This document shows positions 6,003-6,759 of a stretch of 6,759 nucleotides of DNA, piece by piece. The notes below the pieces were generated by a model. It saw only the letters and a list, made by a program, of their open reading frames with translations, did no database searches and was not told where the DNA came from. A program made the translations under genes and the position numbers. Source of the stretch: Candidatus Iainarchaeum sp. (GTDB lineage: Archaea > Micrarchaeota > Micrarchaeia > Anstonellales > Bilamarchaeaceae); NCBI GenBank assembly GCA_028711485.1, contig JAQTSF010000040.1:1-6759 (forward strand). Reading direction: 5' to 3'. Positions within the stretch are counted from its first letter, which is position 1, and each line of letters starts with the position of its first letter.

Positions 6003-6047
6003 GGCTGCGCTACGGGCCCATACTAAGAATCTTCTTTTATCTAATAG

Positions 6048-6056
6048 TATTTAAAT
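6048..6056 (-). promoter_or_regulatory. TATA box of the tRNA-Arg gene
   Basis: The minus strand reads ATTTAAATA, with A-rich ATAAAG-type sequence just upstream as a BRE. It is centred 33 bases before the mature 5' end, so transcription would start about 7 bases upstream and RNase P would trim a short leader. Confidence 0.6.
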
Positions 6057-6097
6057 ATCTTTATCTGTATCTTATATTCAATCCTTCTAAACCAATC

Positions 6098-6105
6098 TTT
6101 AAATA
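6098..6105 (+). promoter_or_regulatory. TATA box of the right-edge membrane-protein gene
   Basis: TTTAAATA is centred about 27 bases before the ATG at 6129, which places the transcript start at or within two or three bases of the ATG. No Shine-Dalgarno site lies between them, so the mRNA is probably leaderless. Confidence 0.6.
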
Positions 6106-6128
6106 CCTTTCTATACACATATTACCAC

Positions 6129-6759
6129 ATGAGAAAATGCTCCCTCAGAATAAATTTAATTCCAGTTGCCGATAGGCCAAAATCAGGGGTATTTAGAAAA
6201 TTTTTCAATAGATCTTCTAAAAAAGCGTCTTTTTCCAGTTCTTCAGAAGAAACACCATCAGTTGAAAAAAGAGCAGAGCAAACTCAAACAAAAGAACAAA
6301 AAAAATCTTTATTTTCAAAAACAATTTCCTTTCTTTTTGGTTCTGTGGAACCAGGCAAAGAAAGGAACACTCTAAGCGCAATCATAAGATTTGGAGCAAT
6401 ATCTTCACTTGTATATGGAGGAGCAACAGCATTGGCTTCTGGAGTAGTATTTTTATTTGGTGGTTCTAATGCAGCAGCCCCTTTTGCATTAAACATGGTT
6501 TCCTCAGCAATAACAACTGCTCAAACATTATTTTCTCTACTTTCAAATCCTGCAATTACACTTTCTCTTTCAGGACTTTATGTTGCGATTAAAGTTATTA
6601 ATTATTTACGAAAACCTTCTGAAGAAAAACAAGTAAAGATAAATCAATTATTAAAAGTCGAAGAGCAACTTTCTTTTCTTCAGCAAAGATTCCAAGAACT
6701 TACAGAAAGTAGAGAACTTTCTGTTCAGGATCGCGTTCAATTTTCAAAACAAGAAGATT
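6129..6759 (+). CDS. Unrecognised membrane protein with coiled-coil region (partial at right edge)
   Basis: An uninterrupted frame of 210 codons runs from the ATG at 6129 off the right edge. I do not recognise the family. Residues 1-80 are basic and Ser/Lys/Gln-rich with no clear signal peptide. A long Gly/Ala-rich hydrophobic region at about 82-112, then more hydrophobic sequence at about 117-159, suggests two or three membrane segments, possibly a helical hairpin. From about 164 to the edge the chain is polar and heptad-like (repeated L, E, Q, K), typical of a coiled coil. A cytosolic or surface stalk attached to a membrane hairpin is a fair reading. The ATG is chosen because a TATA box stands 27 bases upstream. 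Codon use is AT-rich with many AGA and TTA codons, like its neighbours. The C-terminal domain that might name it is missing. Confidence 0.75.
   Translation, partial: MRKCSLRINLIPVADRPKSGVFRKFFNRSSKKASFSSSSEETPSVEKRAEQTQTKEQKKSLFSKTISFLFGSVEPGKERNTLSAIIRFGAISSLVYGGATALASGVVFLFGGSNAAAPFALNMVSSAITTAQTLFSLLSNPAITLSLSGLYVAIKVINYLRKPSEEKQVKINQLLKVEEQLSFLQQRFQELTESRELSVQDRVQFSKQED

Larger units (their letters stand above)
5718..6019 (-). tRNA. tRNA-Arg(UCU) interrupted by three introns
   Basis: Four exons, in transcription order 6019-6003, 5963-5942, 5893-5872 and 5731-5718 (17, 22, 22 and 14 nt), join to a 75-nt tRNA. Acceptor GGGCCCG pairs perfectly with CGGGCCC, with discriminator G73. The D-stem is GCGC/GCGC, D-loop AGCC|TGGATA. 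The anticodon stem GCAGC/GCTGA has one G27-A43 mismatch, with loop CTTCTA|A and anticodon UCU. The variable loop is CGGTC. T-stem GTGGG/CCCAT is paired (one G-U), with loop TTCAAA|T. T8-A14, G15-C48, G18-T55, G19-C56, T54-A58, T33 and A21 are all kept, so the product should be functional. CCA is not encoded. It reads AGA/AGG. The distant acceptor halves (about 290 bases apart) and an incomplete T-stem if the T-loop intron is ignored are what expose the introns. Splice sites are my inference from structure. Confidence 0.9.

Noticed and set aside
5951..6012. Nine-base direct repeat TAGCGCAGC (6012-6004 and 5959-5951), suggesting two tandem tRNA 5' halves
   Set aside because: Both copies come from the self-complementary D-stem GCGC within one tRNA. 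Only the first copy is preceded by an acceptor strand that matches a 3' acceptor.
6166..6375. Plus-strand frame of 69 codons and minus-strand frame at 6284-6496
   Set aside because: Both are out of frame with, and inside, the longer uninterrupted frame starting at 6129, which has the promoter.
1..6759. Insertion sequences, CRISPR arrays, attachment sites or a replication origin
   Set aside because: No transposase frame, regularly spaced repeats, or origin-type repeat cluster is visible. The tRNA has no partial duplicate of its 3' end nearby that would suggest integration.

Overview
The window is archaeal. It carries both subunits of the archaea-specific family D DNA polymerase (PolD), a UPF0147 gene, TATA-box promoters at archaeal spacing, and a tRNA gene interrupted by introns of the archaeal bulge-helix-bulge (BHB) type. 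PolD is absent from Sulfolobales-type Crenarchaeota. The AT-rich sequence, tight gene packing, shortened DP1 and multi-intron tRNA suit a euryarchaeote or a small-genome DPANN lineage, but the genus cannot be read from this sequence.

Layout. Bases 1-95 (minus) are the N-terminus of cysteinyl-tRNA synthetase, running off the left edge. A single near-palindromic TATA element around 119-127 separates it from a divergent membrane-protein gene at 148-669 (DUF4870/Tic20-like). That gene overlaps, stop to stop, the DP2 gene arriving from the other strand. On the minus strand, in transcription order, UPF0147 (5654-5406), DP1 (5404-3968) and DP2 (3971-666) form one compact operon. The DP1 ATG lies 1 base after the UPF0147 stop, and DP1 and DP2 share an ATGA overlap. 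The operon has a TATA box at 5712-5705 and a strong Shine-Dalgarno site before UPF0147.

Immediately upstream, on the same strand, 6019-5718 is a tRNA-Arg(UCU) gene of 302 bases with three introns: 39 nt in the D-loop (17/17a), 48 nt in the anticodon loop (37/38) and 140 nt in the T-loop (59/60). Removing them leaves a 75-nt tRNA with all stems and the conserved tertiary pairs. Its 3' end lies 5 bases from the TATA box of the polymerase operon. Bases 6020-6128 hold two divergent promoters, one for the tRNA and one for an unrecognised plus-strand membrane/coiled-coil protein gene (6129 to the right edge) that is cut off by the window.

How the parts fit. UPF0147-DP1-DP2 look co-transcribed and translationally coupled, which would balance the two PolD subunits. 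DP1 retains a full proofreading phosphoesterase site. DP2 retains the catalytic aspartates and ends in a PCNA-binding PIP-box. The three-intron tRNA-Arg is the most unusual element: it reads AGA/AGG, and AGA is a common Arg codon here, so its maturation depends on a tRNA-splicing endonuclease that accepts relaxed BHB sites.
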